DNA of 64,000 bases, from contig NZ_JAAMFM010000014.1 of assembly GCF_013376105.1 (NCBI RefSeq), positions 33,439 through 97,438 of the forward strand, written 5' to 3'. This document shows, in pieces, positions 16,111-24,377 of this stretch. The notes below the pieces were generated by a model. That model was not told where the DNA came from, ran no database searches, and saw only the letters and a list, made by a program, of their open reading frames with translations. This DNA is from Arthrobacter wenxiniae (GTDB lineage Bacteria > Actinomycetota > Actinomycetes > Actinomycetales > Micrococcaceae). Each line of letters starts with the position of its first letter. Position 1 is the stretch's first letter. The position numbers and the translations under genes were made by a program.

Positions 16111-17415
16111 GTGGAACAGCATCCCCGCCGCATCCCGGAACGCCCCCGCCGGCCGGACAGCAGCCGCGCCGAGGCGGAACTGCGCCGCGGGCAGGAGGGC
16201 CGGGTCCTGGACCAGGCCGGATGCACCATCATGCACGTGGACATGGACGCCTTCTTCGTCTCCGTGGAACTTCGCGAGCGGCCGGAACTAAAGGGCCGCC
16301 AGGTCATTGTCGGCTTTCCGGAGGGGCGCTCGGTGGTGCTCTCGGCGTCGTACGAGGCCAGGGCGCTCGGGGTGCGCTCCGCCCTTCCCATGGCCACGGC
16401 CATGCGCATGGCCCCGTCCGCCGTCGTCATTGAACCGCGGCACGGCATCTACCACGAGGTCTCCACCCAGGTGATGGCATTGTTCAACTCCATCACGGAC
16501 AAGGTGGAGCCGCTCAGCGTGGACGAGGCCTTCCTTGACATCTCCGGGGCCCTGCGGCGTCTGGGCGAGCCCCTGCACATCGGCGCCATGGTGCGCCGGC
16601 AGGTGGAGTCGCAGCTGGGAATCACGGCCTCGGTGGGGATAGCCGCCTCCAAGTTCGTGGCCAAGATCGCCTCCACGCGCTGCAAGCCGAATGGCATGCT
16701 TCTCATTGAGAAGGACCGCACCGTGGAGTACCTGCACACGCTTCCCGTCCAGGCGCTCTGGGGCGTTGGCGCCAAAACCCTTGAGGCACTCCAGCGGCTG
16801 GGCATCTTCACCGTCGCCGATGTCGCCGCCACCCCGGTGGCCGTGCTGAAAAAGACGCTTGGTGCCGGCGGCGTCGCGCTCCACAACCTGGCCTGGGGCA
16901 TCGACCCACGGCCTGTCGCGCCGGTTCGCGTGGAAAAAAGCATTGGCGCGGAGGAGACGTTTGCCGTTGACACGTTCGACGACGACGTCCTCACCAAGGA
17001 ACTGCTGCGGCTCTCGCACCGCGTGGCGGGGCGCCTGAGGGAGGCGGGGCTGGCCGGGCGGACCCTGGCGCTGAAGATCAAGTACGCCGACTTTTCCGCC
17101 GTCAGCCGTTCCAAGGCGATGCCCGCGGGCATCGACAGCGCCGGGCAGATCTACGCCGGGGCCACGGAACTGCTGCGCGCCCTTGGCACGCGGCCGCAAA
17201 GCGTGAGGCTGGTGGGTGTCCGGGTGGAATCCCTGGAGCCGGCCAGCTCGGCACCGCTGCAGCTTGCCCTCGATCCGCGGGAGGACAATGGACGTAGCGC
17301 CGAGATGGTGGGGGATGCCATCGCAGCGAAGTTTGGCGCGGCCGGAATTGTGCCCGCCAGGCTGCTCAAAACCGTCCGCACCAACCTGGATCAGAACAGC
17401 CGGGAAACTTTTTGA
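16111..17415 (+). CDS. dinB: DNA polymerase IV (Y family)
   Basis: A 434-residue translesion polymerase. The first metal-binding motif, HVDMDAFFVSVELRERPELK, begins near residue 42. The second catalytic block, PLSVDEAFLDISG, is near 133, and a helix-hairpin-helix (VGAKTLEALQRLGIFTVADV) near 212. The little-finger domain, with KSIGAEETFAVDTF near 275, completes the enzyme. A ~40-residue N-terminal extension precedes the usual start; an internal ATG near 16231 would remove it. The GTG at 16111 is favoured by the -10 box just upstream. I see no clear LexA box, so SOS control is not supported. No C-terminal beta-clamp peptide is obvious. Confidence 0.92.
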   Translation: MEQHPRRIPERPRRPDSSRAEAELRRGQEGRVLDQAGCTIMHVDMDAFFVSVELRERPELKGRQVIVGFPEGRSVVLSASYEARALGVRSALPMATAMRMAPSAVVIEPRHGIYHEVSTQVMALFNSITDKVEPLSVDEAFLDISGALRRLGEPLHIGAMVRRQVESQLGITASVGIAASKFVAKIASTRCKPNGMLLIEKDRTVEYLHTLPVQALWGVGAKTLEALQRLGIFTVADVAATPVAVLKKTLGAGGVALHNLAWGIDPRPVAPVRVEKSIGAEETFAVDTFDDDVLTKELLRLSHRVAGRLREAGLAGRTLALKIKYADFSAVSRSKAMPAGIDSAGQIYAGATELLRALGTRPQSVRLVGVRVESLEPASSAPLQLALDPREDNGRSAEMVGDAIAAKFGAAGIVPARLLKTVRTNLDQNSRETF

Positions 17416-17505
17416 CAGGCCGCCCGGGAGGTGCCCTGCCCGGGTTTCAGTTCCGCCAAAACACGCCTATTGTTAGTAGTAGGAGTCAGCCATTAATGAC
17501 TTCAA

Positions 17506-17594
17506 AACTCGTTGGTGCCCTGCGGGATCCGGTTCAAAAGACCGGTTCGCGTCCCACAGGGAACTAATGCGGGCATAGAAGGCGTTAACGAGTT
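17506..17594 (+). ncRNA. Structured 5' leader of the DUF3040 gene (candidate)
   Basis: Nested inverted repeats lie 35 bp before the start of the next gene. The outer 8-bp stem is AACTCGTT (17506) with AACGAGTT (17587). The middle stem is CCCTG-c-GGGA (17518) with TCCC-a-CAGGG (17552). The inner stem is CCGGT (17529) with ACCGG (17541), around a 7-nt loop. It resembles no riboswitch I can name. It may be a leader or small RNA, and the pairing may be fortuitous. Confidence 0.4.
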
Positions 17595-17629
17595 AAGACG
17601 TCCATGGCCCTGACATGAAGGAGGTCGTC

Positions 17630-17995
17630 ATGCCCCTCTCGGAGCACGAGCAAAGACTGCTTGACCAACTGGAGCAGCAGTTGCACGCCGAGGATCCAAA
17701 GTTCGCCCACACCCTGGCTTCGGATCCGGCGCGTTCATTGTCGACACGGCACATTGTGATCGGGGTCCTGGTCACGATTGCCGGCATCATGGTGTTGCTT
17801 GGCGGCGTGGCCCTCAAGATAATCGTGGTGGGGATCCTCGGCTTCCTCATTATGGGCGCCGGCGTGTACATCGCCATTTCCCGACCCAAGTTCAAGGGCA
17901 GCCCCACGGCAGGCGCCAAGTCCGCGACAAAGCAAAAGAGCGGCTTCATGAACAGCCTCGAGGAACGCTGGGAAGAGCGCCGCAAGGACCAGTAG
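17630..17995 (+). CDS. DUF3040 membrane protein
   Basis: A 121-residue protein of the actinobacterial DUF3040 family. The N-terminal helix MPLSEHEQRLLDQLEQQL is characteristic. Two closely spaced transmembrane helices (VIGVLVTIAGIMVLLGGVAL and VVGILGFLIMGAGVYIAI) form a hairpin, and the Lys/Arg-rich C-terminus should be cytoplasmic. AAGGAGG stands 5 nt before the ATG at 17630, so the longer frame from 17615 is rejected. The gene often lies next to dinB and mraZ in actinobacteria, but its job is unknown. A possible structured leader precedes it and a terminator follows. Confidence 0.88.
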   Translation: MPLSEHEQRLLDQLEQQLHAEDPKFAHTLASDPARSLSTRHIVIGVLVTIAGIMVLLGGVALKIIVVGILGFLIMGAGVYIAISRPKFKGSPTAGAKSATKQKSGFMNSLEERWEERRKDQ

Positions 17996-18112
17996 CCGCC
18001 AGCGCCCGGAGCCGCCCCGTGCGCGGGGCGTGACGTCACAGCTGGCCAAGGGGGCCGGAACCGGCACACACGGCCCCCCGAGCATCCGGACGAGCATGGA
18101 AGTGCCGACAAC

Positions 18113-18134
18113 GCCCGCAGTGCGGGCTTTTTTT
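18113..18134 (+). terminator. Rho-independent terminator
   Basis: GCCCGCA and TGCGGGC form a 7-bp stem, followed directly by seven T residues. It probably ends the DUF3040 transcript and insulates the dcw cluster. Confidence 0.85.
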
Positions 18135-18149
18135 GTGCCCGAAAAGTCC

Positions 18150-18197
18150 CCCTCCACTTCCCGCCACCCGGCACCCTCCACTTCCCGCCACCCGGTC
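18150..18197. repeat. 24-bp direct repeat, two copies
   Basis: Two head-to-tail copies of a 24-bp unit (beginning CCCTCCACTTCCCGCCACCC), differing only in the last bases. It lies about 180 bp upstream of the MraZ-type boxes; each copy contains their core in reverse orientation. Confidence 0.8.
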
Positions 18198-18374
18198 CAA
18201 TTCGCTCCCTGGCAGGCCGGACTGGGGTGAAAAGGGGACACTCCTTGGGCTGCCACGGCGGTCCGTGGCCCGCGGGGCGAAATTTCCCTCCACCGCGCAC
18301 CAGCGCTCGGATCCCAGCACTGGTGCGGAACATTCCGTGCGACACGCCCACTTTGGGACCTTCTGGCGTTGACG

Positions 18375-18400
18375 GTGGAGCATTGTGGAGTAAGGTGGAG
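18375..18400 (+). promoter_or_regulatory. MraZ-type operator: three GTGGAG boxes
   Basis: GTGGAG occurs at 18375, 18385 and 18395, exactly one helical turn apart, 60-85 bp before the mraZ start. Direct repeats of a G-rich hexamer at 10-bp steps before mraZ are the known binding arrangement of this autoregulator in other bacteria (TGGGN-type in E. coli, GTGG-type elsewhere). A further GTGGAAGG at 18418 may be a fourth, offset box. Confidence 0.75.
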
Positions 18401-18459
18401 CGCGTAAGAGGGTAATGGTGGAAGGTTGTTCCAGCGGCTCGATGGGGAAGGTGGTGGGG

Positions 18460-18897
18460 ATGTTTCTCGGAACACACTCGCCGCGCCTTGACGAAAAGGG
18501 CCGGATCATCCTTCCAGCCAAGTTCCGGGAGGAACTGGCCGGTGGACTTGTCCTGACCAAGGGGCAGGAAAACTGCATCTACGTCTTCAGTGCCAGGGAG
18601 TTTGAAAAGGTCCATGCGGACATGGTCGGCGCGCCAATGCAAAACCGGCAGGCCAGGGACTATATCCGCGTCTTTCTCTCCGGTGCGTCCGACGAGGTGC
18701 CGGACAAGCAGGGGCGTGTGACCATTCCGGCCACCCTCCGCGCGTATGCGGGTCTCGAGCGGGAGCTGGTGGTCATTGGTGCCGGCAACCGCGCTGAAAT
18801 CTGGGACGCGGGCGCTTGGAGCAGCTACCTCGAGGCACAGGAGAAGGCTTTCTCGGAAATCGACGAGGACGCCATCCCCGGTAACACCCAGCAATAA
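18460..18897 (+). CDS. mraZ: Transcriptional regulator MraZ
   Basis: A 145-residue AbrB-fold protein with two SpoVT-AbrB repeats: [20 protein letters not shown] at the N-terminus and [20 protein letters not shown] around residue 80. Each carries the DEKGR/DKQGR motif that contacts DNA. MraZ forms a ring and binds tandem boxes to repress the division and cell wall (dcw) cluster. The start was moved to the ATG at 18460, which gives the family N-terminus MFLGTH and has a G-rich ribosome-binding site; the longer frame from 18415 would run through the operator region. It heads the cluster, 230 bp before rsmH. Confidence 0.95.
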   Translation: MFLGTHSPRLDEKGRIILPAKFREELAGGLVLTKGQENCIYVFSAREFEKVHADMVGAPMQNRQARDYIRVFLSGASDEVPDKQGRVTIPATLRAYAGLERELVVIGAGNRAEIWDAGAWSSYLEAQEKAFSEIDEDAIPGNTQQ

Positions 18898-18980
18898 CGA
18901 ACCACCATGGGAATGACCCCGTTGTGAGCGGAAAATGGCCGGATCTTGGATGAGATCTCCACCCGCCCGGCAGTGTCCAT

Positions 18981-19006
18981 CCTGGCTCACCTTCCCCGGA
19001 GCCAGG
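18981..19006 (+). ncRNA. mraW RNA motif hairpin upstream of rsmH
   Basis: A perfect 8-bp stem, CCTGGCTC with GAGCCAGG, closes a loop containing CTTCCCC. It lies in the 230-bp gap before rsmH (mraW). A conserved hairpin with a CUUCCCC loop in the 5' leader of mraW genes is the published mraW RNA motif of actinobacteria. Its function is unknown, and it is proposed as a cis-regulator of the downstream mur operon. The match rests on loop sequence and position only. Confidence 0.65.
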
Positions 19007-19127
19007 CAGGACAGCGCTCGGCGCGGAGGGGGATCTGGTCCAAGAACCACAACCGGCGCCCCTGACCTGGCGCCGAACCCCAAGAAGCAGTGCGGACCCA
19101 TCGAGAGCCATGAGAAACGGAGGCGTG

Positions 19128-20126
19128 ATGACGTCGGAAAATCCCGCGCCACCCACGTCCGCCCGCCACACCCCCGTTTTGAAGGACCGTTGCATCAACC
19201 TGCTGGCCCCCGCCTTCGAGACTGCCCGCCAGGCCGGCCGCACCCCGGTCGTCGTCGACGCCACGCTCGGCATGGGAGGCCACAGCGAGGCCATGCTGCA
19301 GCGATTTGACGACCTCCACGTGGTTGGCATCGACCGGGACACCGAGGCGCTGGCCCTCGCGGGGGAAAGGCTTTCGCCCTTTGCCCCCCGGACCGACCTG
19401 GTCCACGCCGTTTACGACGAGATTGCGTCCGTCCTGGAGGATTTGGGCATCCCCGCCATCGACGGCGTCCTCATGGATCTTGGCGTGTCCTCCCTCCAGC
19501 TGGATGAACGGGAGCGTGGCTTCGCCTACTCCTTTGACGCACCCCTGGACATGCGCATGGACACAAGCCGCGGACAGACGGCGGCCGACGTGGTCAACAG
19601 CTATTCAGAAGAGGACCTGGTGCGCATCATCCGCACCTGGGGCGAGGAAAAGTTTGCCGGCCGCATAGCCAACCGCATCGTTGCGGCGCGCAACAAGGCG
19701 CCCCTGACCCATACCGGAGAGCTGGTGGAGATCATCCGCAACGTGGTCCCGTCCGGGGCGGCCCGGACCGGCGGGCACCCCGCCAAGCGGACGTTCCAGG
19801 CACTTCGCATCGAGGTCAACGAGGAACTTGACGTGCTGGAACGCGCGGTCCCCGCCGCCGTTGACGCCCTGGCCCTGCACGGGCGGGCCGTGGTCATGTC
19901 CTACCACTCGCTGGAGGACAAGGTCGTCAAGGCCGTCTTTGCCGCCGGATCGCGCTCCAGCGCCCCGGCCGGGTTCCCCGTCGAACTCGAGGAACACAAG
20001 GCGACGCTGAAACGGCTGACCAAGGGAACGGAAGTTCCCACCGAGCAGGAAATTTCTGAAAACCCCCGGGCCGCCTCCGCGCGGCTGCGGGCAGTGGAAA
20101 AAGTGAGAATCAGGAGCGCCGCATGA
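19128..20126 (+). CDS. rsmH: 16S rRNA (cytosine(1402)-N4)-methyltransferase
   Basis: A 332-residue SAM-dependent enzyme that methylates C1402 in the ribosomal P site. The SAM loop is [13 protein letters not shown] near residue 45. The family motifs [20 protein letters not shown] (near 117) and [11 protein letters not shown] (near 260) are intact. The ATG at 19128 is chosen because GGAGG lies just upstream; an ATG at 19110 adds six residues. The end overlaps ftsL by 4 bp, indicating coupling. Its gene is a standard member of the dcw cluster, and its leader holds the mraW hairpin. Confidence 0.96.
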   Translation: MTSENPAPPTSARHTPVLKDRCINLLAPAFETARQAGRTPVVVDATLGMGGHSEAMLQRFDDLHVVGIDRDTEALALAGERLSPFAPRTDLVHAVYDEIASVLEDLGIPAIDGVLMDLGVSSLQLDERERGFAYSFDAPLDMRMDTSRGQTAADVVNSYSEEDLVRIIRTWGEEKFAGRIANRIVAARNKAPLTHTGELVEIIRNVVPSGAARTGGHPAKRTFQALRIEVNEELDVLERAVPAAVDALALHGRAVVMSYHSLEDKVVKAVFAAGSRSSAPAGFPVELEEHKATLKRLTKGTEVPTEQEISENPRAASARLRAVEKVRIRSAA

Positions 20127-20806
20127 GCCAGGCCGCAGCACGCATGGTCACCCCGACAGTGGGCAACACTGCCCGCGCACTGTCCCTGGACGAGCTGCAT
20201 CCCGCAACGCGTCCGCCCACGGAGCGGAAGTCCCCGCATGCCCGGACGCCGCTGTCGCTGGTGGTGTCCGCACCGCGGCGGAGCCGCACGCCCGTGGTGG
20301 TGTCGCTGTTCCTGTTGGTGGTGGGAGCCCTGGCCGCCGTGCTGATGATGAGCGTGTCCGTCTCCCAGGGCCAGTACCAGCTGGTGGATCTGAAGAACCA
20401 GCAAACGGCACTGGAAAAGTCCAACCAGGCGCTGCAGCTGGACCTCTCGGCCCAGGAGGCACCCCAGAGCCTGGTGGCGCGTGCCACCGGCATGGGCATG
20501 GTCCCGGCAGGCGCCACGGGCCAGATCGACCTCCAGACCAGGAAGGTGACCGGGAACCCGCTGCCGGCCACCGCCGCGACCAAGGGCCTGGTGATACTCC
20601 CGCCAGCCGACATTAACAAGCCTGAAGCGCAGCCCGCCAAGGCCGCGTCCGCAGCCCAGGACGGCGGAACCGCTGCCAAGGCGGCGGCCCGGGCCGCCAA
20701 GGCGAAGGCGGGGGCATCTTCCGGCACGGCAGCGGCGGCGCCGGCCGCCGTGACACCGAATTTGAACGGCGGCACCATCCCCGCCCCGGCGCAGAAGGCC
20801 AGCTAA
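20123..20806 (+). CDS. ftsL: Cell division protein FtsL-like
   Basis: A 227-residue bitopic protein. A cytoplasmic tail of ~58 residues precedes one transmembrane helix ([20 protein letters not shown]). A periplasm-side heptad-like coiled coil follows ([20 protein letters not shown]). The C-terminal third is Ala/Lys-rich and poorly structured. In the divisome FtsL bridges FtsB/FtsQ to the FtsW-FtsI synthase. Sequence conservation in this family is low, so the call relies on topology and position between rsmH and ftsI. The ATGA overlap with rsmH fixes the start. Confidence 0.85.
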   Translation: MSQAAARMVTPTVGNTARALSLDELHPATRPPTERKSPHARTPLSLVVSAPRRSRTPVVVSLFLLVVGALAAVLMMSVSVSQGQYQLVDLKNQQTALEKSNQALQLDLSAQEAPQSLVARATGMGMVPAGATGQIDLQTRKVTGNPLPATAATKGLVILPPADINKPEAQPAKAASAAQDGGTAAKAAARAAKAKAGASSGTAAAAPAAVTPNLNGGTIPAPAQKAS

Positions 20807-20868
20807 GGTTTTAGGAAAGCACACGGCGGACCCTGGCGTCCGCGCAGGCTAGACGGCAAGGAAAAGCA

Positions 20869-22677
20869 GTGGCACAAGACTCCACCAACACGGCACGGGG
20901 TGCAACTGCACACCAATTGAACAAGGTCGGCCGCGGCCGCATGCGCATTGGCTTCATCGCGATGATCGTGTTCCTGCTGGTCATCGCCGGCAAGCTGGTG
21001 ATGATCCAGGGCCTGGATGTCGGAAAGATGGCCGAGGCCGCCGAAACCCAGCGGACGGTGAAACAGGTGCTGCCTGCCGTGCGCGGAAAAATCGTGGACG
21101 CCAACGGCAAGGTGCTGGCCGAGAGCATCCTGCGCTATGACATTACCGTCAACCAGGTCAACAGCGCCCTGTACCCGGAGTACAAGCACTACGACCAGGC
21201 CACGCAAAAAACGCTGACGTACACCCGCGCGGAGGGACTCCAGCAGCTGGCCGACGTCCTCTCGCTCCCCATCGACCAGGTGCAGAAGGCAGCCACCGGG
21301 ACCAAGGTCTTCAACTACATCGTCAGGGACGTCAGCCCGGCGGTCGAAGGCAAGGTCGCGGCGCTGGGCGTGCCGGGCATCTATTCGCAGGCACAGACCA
21401 AGCGTGTCTACCCGATGGGCTCGGTGGGCGGGCCGATCGTCGGTTTCGTGGGCTCCGACGGCAAGGGCCTGGCCGGGATCGAGCAGACCATGAACGCCAA
21501 GCTCACCGGCACTGACGGCTCGCGCACCTATCAGGCCGGCAAGAACGGCATCATCATTCCCACGGCCCCCGTCGAGACCGTTCCCGCCGTCGACGGCCAG
21601 ACGGTCAAGCTCACCATCAACGAGGACATCCAGTACTACGCCCAGCAGGCGGCGCAGCAGCAGAAGGAACAGTACAGCGCCGACTGGGCCAGCATCACCG
21701 TGCTGGAGGTCAAGACCGGCAAGGTCATCGCCATTGCGGACAGCGATTCCTATGACCCCAACAATCCGGGTGCCTCCAAGACCGCGGACGTCGGCTCCAG
21801 GACCGTGAGCGACGTGGTGGAACCGGGATCCACCGAAAAGATCGTCACCACCTCGGGCGTCATGGAAAAGGGCCTCTACAACCCGATGAGCCACTTCCTG
21901 GTGCCGCCGTCGCTCACCATCGGCGGCCAAACCTTTGACGACGCGTTCGTCCACGGCACCGAAAAACGCACCCTGGCGGGCATCATTGCCGACTCCATGA
22001 ACACCGGCACTGTCATGGCGGGCTCCAAAATGACCAAGAAGGAGCGTTACGACTGGCTGCACAAGTTCGGGGTGGGGCAGAGGACCGGGATCGACCTTCC
22101 CGGTGAAAGCCCCGGAATCCTCGTCCCCTGGCAGCAGTGGGACGGTCGCCAGGAGTACACGGTGCTGTTCGGCCAGGGCGTGGCCCAGACGCCCCTGCAG
22201 TCAGCCTTCATCTACCAGACAGTGGCGAATGACGGCATGCGGCTCAAACCCCAGATCATCGACTCCACGACGGCCGCCGACGGCACGGTGGACACCGTCA
22301 GGCAGGCCCCCGGCATCAAGGTGATCTCCCCCAAGACCGCGGCGGAGGACCGGCTCATGCTGGAGGGCGTGGCCACCATGTCCCACTACAACGCCATTAA
22401 CATTCCGGGCTACCGGGTGGGCGGCAAGACCGGGACGTCGGAGGCGCCGGCGGCGAACGGCGTCGGCTTTGACGGGTACACGTCGTCGTTCATTGGCATG
22501 GCGCCCATGGAGGACCCGCAGTACGTGGTGGCAATCACGGTCCAGCGGCCCAAGGGGAGCATCTACGGCGTGACGCAGGGGGCTACATTTAATCAGGTGA
22601 TGGGACAGGTCCTGCGCACCTACAACGTGCCGCCGTCCACAACGCCTCCCGCCATGCCGCCGAAGTTCTACAAGTAA
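20869..22677 (+). CDS. ftsI: Septal peptidoglycan transpeptidase FtsI (PBP3)
   Basis: A 602-residue class B penicillin-binding protein that cross-links septal peptidoglycan. The N-terminal membrane anchor (IGFIAMIVFLLVIAGKLVMI) lies near residues 27-46. A dimerisation domain follows, then the transpeptidase domain with SXXK (PGSTEK, active Ser near 321), SXN (DSMNTG near 375) and KTG (GGKTGTSE near 520). The GTG start has AAGGAAAA nearby. The 62-bp gap from ftsL is the widest in this part of the cluster. It acts with FtsW. Confidence 0.96.
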   Translation: MAQDSTNTARGATAHQLNKVGRGRMRIGFIAMIVFLLVIAGKLVMIQGLDVGKMAEAAETQRTVKQVLPAVRGKIVDANGKVLAESILRYDITVNQVNSALYPEYKHYDQATQKTLTYTRAEGLQQLADVLSLPIDQVQKAATGTKVFNYIVRDVSPAVEGKVAALGVPGIYSQAQTKRVYPMGSVGGPIVGFVGSDGKGLAGIEQTMNAKLTGTDGSRTYQAGKNGIIIPTAPVETVPAVDGQTVKLTINEDIQYYAQQAAQQQKEQYSADWASITVLEVKTGKVIAIADSDSYDPNNPGASKTADVGSRTVSDVVEPGSTEKIVTTSGVMEKGLYNPMSHFLVPPSLTIGGQTFDDAFVHGTEKRTLAGIIADSMNTGTVMAGSKMTKKERYDWLHKFGVGQRTGIDLPGESPGILVPWQQWDGRQEYTVLFGQGVAQTPLQSAFIYQTVANDGMRLKPQIIDSTTAADGTVDTVRQAPGIKVISPKTAAEDRLMLEGVATMSHYNAINIPGYRVGGKTGTSEAPAANGVGFDGYTSSFIGMAPMEDPQYVVAITVQRPKGSIYGVTQGATFNQVMGQVLRTYNVPPSTTPPAMPPKFYK

Positions 22678-24371
22678 TGCCGGCGGCCCGGACCGACATG
22701 AGAGACAGGCATTTGGTGGAAAAGAAAGCTGCCCCTGTGCGTCCCGCGCACCACGGCTCCGTGCCGCTTGGGCGGATCGCGGACGTCGCGGGCGCCCACG
22801 CCGGTACCGGTGCACAGGTGGCCGTGACCGGGGCCAGCCTGGACTCCCGCAGCATCCTGCCCGGGGACCTCTACATTGCCGTGCCGGGGGCGCACGCCCA
22901 CGGCGCCGACTTTGCCGCCTCCGCCGTGTCCTCGGGCGCCGTGGCGGTGTTGACGGACGACGCCGGCGCGCGTCTTCTCGCAGACACCCTCCCCGTGCCC
23001 GTGCTCGCCTGCCCGGATCCCCGCGGGGCCGCCGGGGCGGTGGCGGCCCTTGTGTATGGCACGGGGGAGCGGGACGCAGCGGCCATGCCGCTTTTTGCCG
23101 TGACAGGAACCAACGGCAAGACCACCACCACCTACTTCCTCAATTCACTGCTGCGCGCGCTCGGAAAGACCACCGGGCTCATTGGGACCATTGAAATCCT
23201 GGCCGGCGACGAACCCATCCCCAGCAAGCTCACCACGCCGGAATCAACGGACGTCCACGCCCTTTTGGCGGCCATGGCCGAGCGGGGGCTGGGGGCCGCT
23301 TCCATGGAAGTGTCCTCGCATGCGCTGGCCTTTGGCCGCGTGGATTCGGTGGTCTTTGACGTGGCCGGCTTCACCAACCTCACCCAGGACCACCTCGACC
23401 TGCACGGCGGCATGGACGGCTACTATGCCACCAAGGCCCAGCTGTTCACCCCCGCACGAGCGAAGCGCGCAGTGGTCACCGTGGACGACACCTGGGGCCG
23501 GCGCATGGCCGCCGAGGCATCGGTTCCCGTGCAAACGCTGTCCACCACGCCGTCCGCCGCCCGCACGTCAGGCGAGGCCCGGGCAGACTGGCGGGTGTCC
23601 GAGATCCACCGGGACGGCATTGGCTCGCGCTTCCGACTCGACGGCCCGCATGACACCAGCTTCTCGGTGCGCACGGGGCTGCCCGGGGACTTCAACGCCT
23701 CCAACGCGGCCCTGGCGCTGGTGATGGTCGCGGAGCAGCTGCTGGCCGCCGCCGAGGGCAGCGGGACGGCCCGCAGGGCAGCCCTGCCCGCCGTCCAGGC
23801 CGCCCTGCAGCACGCCCTGGACGCGCACGACCCCTTCACGCTGGCCGTCCCGGGACGCATGCAGCTGGTGGGTACCGCACCGGTGGCCGTAGTGGACTTT
23901 GCCCACAATCCGGACGCCCTGGAACGGGCCCTGCTGGCGGTCCGCTCCCCGGAACCAGCCGCCCGGGTCATTGTGGTGTTCGGCGCCACCGGGCAGCGCG
24001 ACGCCACCAAGCGCCCCGTCATGGGAGCCGTGGCCGTGGCGGGTGCCGATGTGGTGATCATCACCGACGACGACCCCCATGACGAGGACCCGGCCGCCAT
24101 TCGCGCGGAGGTGCTCAAGGGCGCCCTGGCGGCCAATGAGGGGCGCACGCCGCGGCGGCTGATTGAAGAGCTTGACCGGCGGGCCGGCGCGATATTCCGC
24201 GCCGTGGAGCTTGCCGGCCCGGGAGACACCATCCTCGTTGCGGGCCGGGGACACGAGGTCCATCAAGAGGTCAAGGGTGTCAACGTTGCCTTGGACGACA
24301 GGGTGGAACTGCGGCTGGCCCTGGAACACTTTGGATTCCCCGCCACCACAGCCGGCAGGATAGAGTCATAA
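22677..24371 (+). CDS. murE: UDP-MurNAc-tripeptide synthetase MurE, probably L-Lys-adding
   Basis: A 564-residue Mur ligase adding the third stem-peptide residue to UDP-MurNAc-L-Ala-D-Glu. The ATP loop is [10 protein letters not shown] near residue 144. STTPSTD-like substrate contacts appear as TTPESTDVHALL near 185. The specificity motif reads TDDDPHDEDP near 463. Enzymes that add meso-diaminopimelate have DNPR there, so DDPH suggests a different residue, most likely L-lysine, as in Arthrobacter walls (inference). The first ATG overlaps the ftsI stop by one base; the ATG at 22698 is an alternative start. Confidence 0.93.
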   Translation: MPAARTDMRDRHLVEKKAAPVRPAHHGSVPLGRIADVAGAHAGTGAQVAVTGASLDSRSILPGDLYIAVPGAHAHGADFAASAVSSGAVAVLTDDAGARLLADTLPVPVLACPDPRGAAGAVAALVYGTGERDAAAMPLFAVTGTNGKTTTTYFLNSLLRALGKTTGLIGTIEILAGDEPIPSKLTTPESTDVHALLAAMAERGLGAASMEVSSHALAFGRVDSVVFDVAGFTNLTQDHLDLHGGMDGYYATKAQLFTPARAKRAVVTVDDTWGRRMAAEASVPVQTLSTTPSAARTSGEARADWRVSEIHRDGIGSRFRLDGPHDTSFSVRTGLPGDFNASNAALALVMVAEQLLAAAEGSGTARRAALPAVQAALQHALDAHDPFTLAVPGRMQLVGTAPVAVVDFAHNPDALERALLAVRSPEPAARVIVVFGATGQRDATKRPVMGAVAVAGADVVIITDDDPHDEDPAAIRAEVLKGALAANEGRTPRRLIEELDRRAGAIFRAVELAGPGDTILVAGRGHEVHQEVKGVNVALDDRVELRLALEHFGFPATTAGRIES

Positions 24372-24377
24372 ACCGAC

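Larger units (their letters stand above)
17996..18374. other. Intergenic region before the dcw cluster
   Basis: No gene is credible here. It holds a small hairpin just after the DUF3040 gene (GCCCCG/CGGGGC, 18014-18029), a strong terminator (18113-18134), and a 24-bp direct repeat in two copies (18150-18173 and 18174-18197). Each copy carries CTCCAC, the complement of the GTGGAG boxes found before mraZ. The cluster promoter probably lies in the last ~150 bp. Confidence 0.6.
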
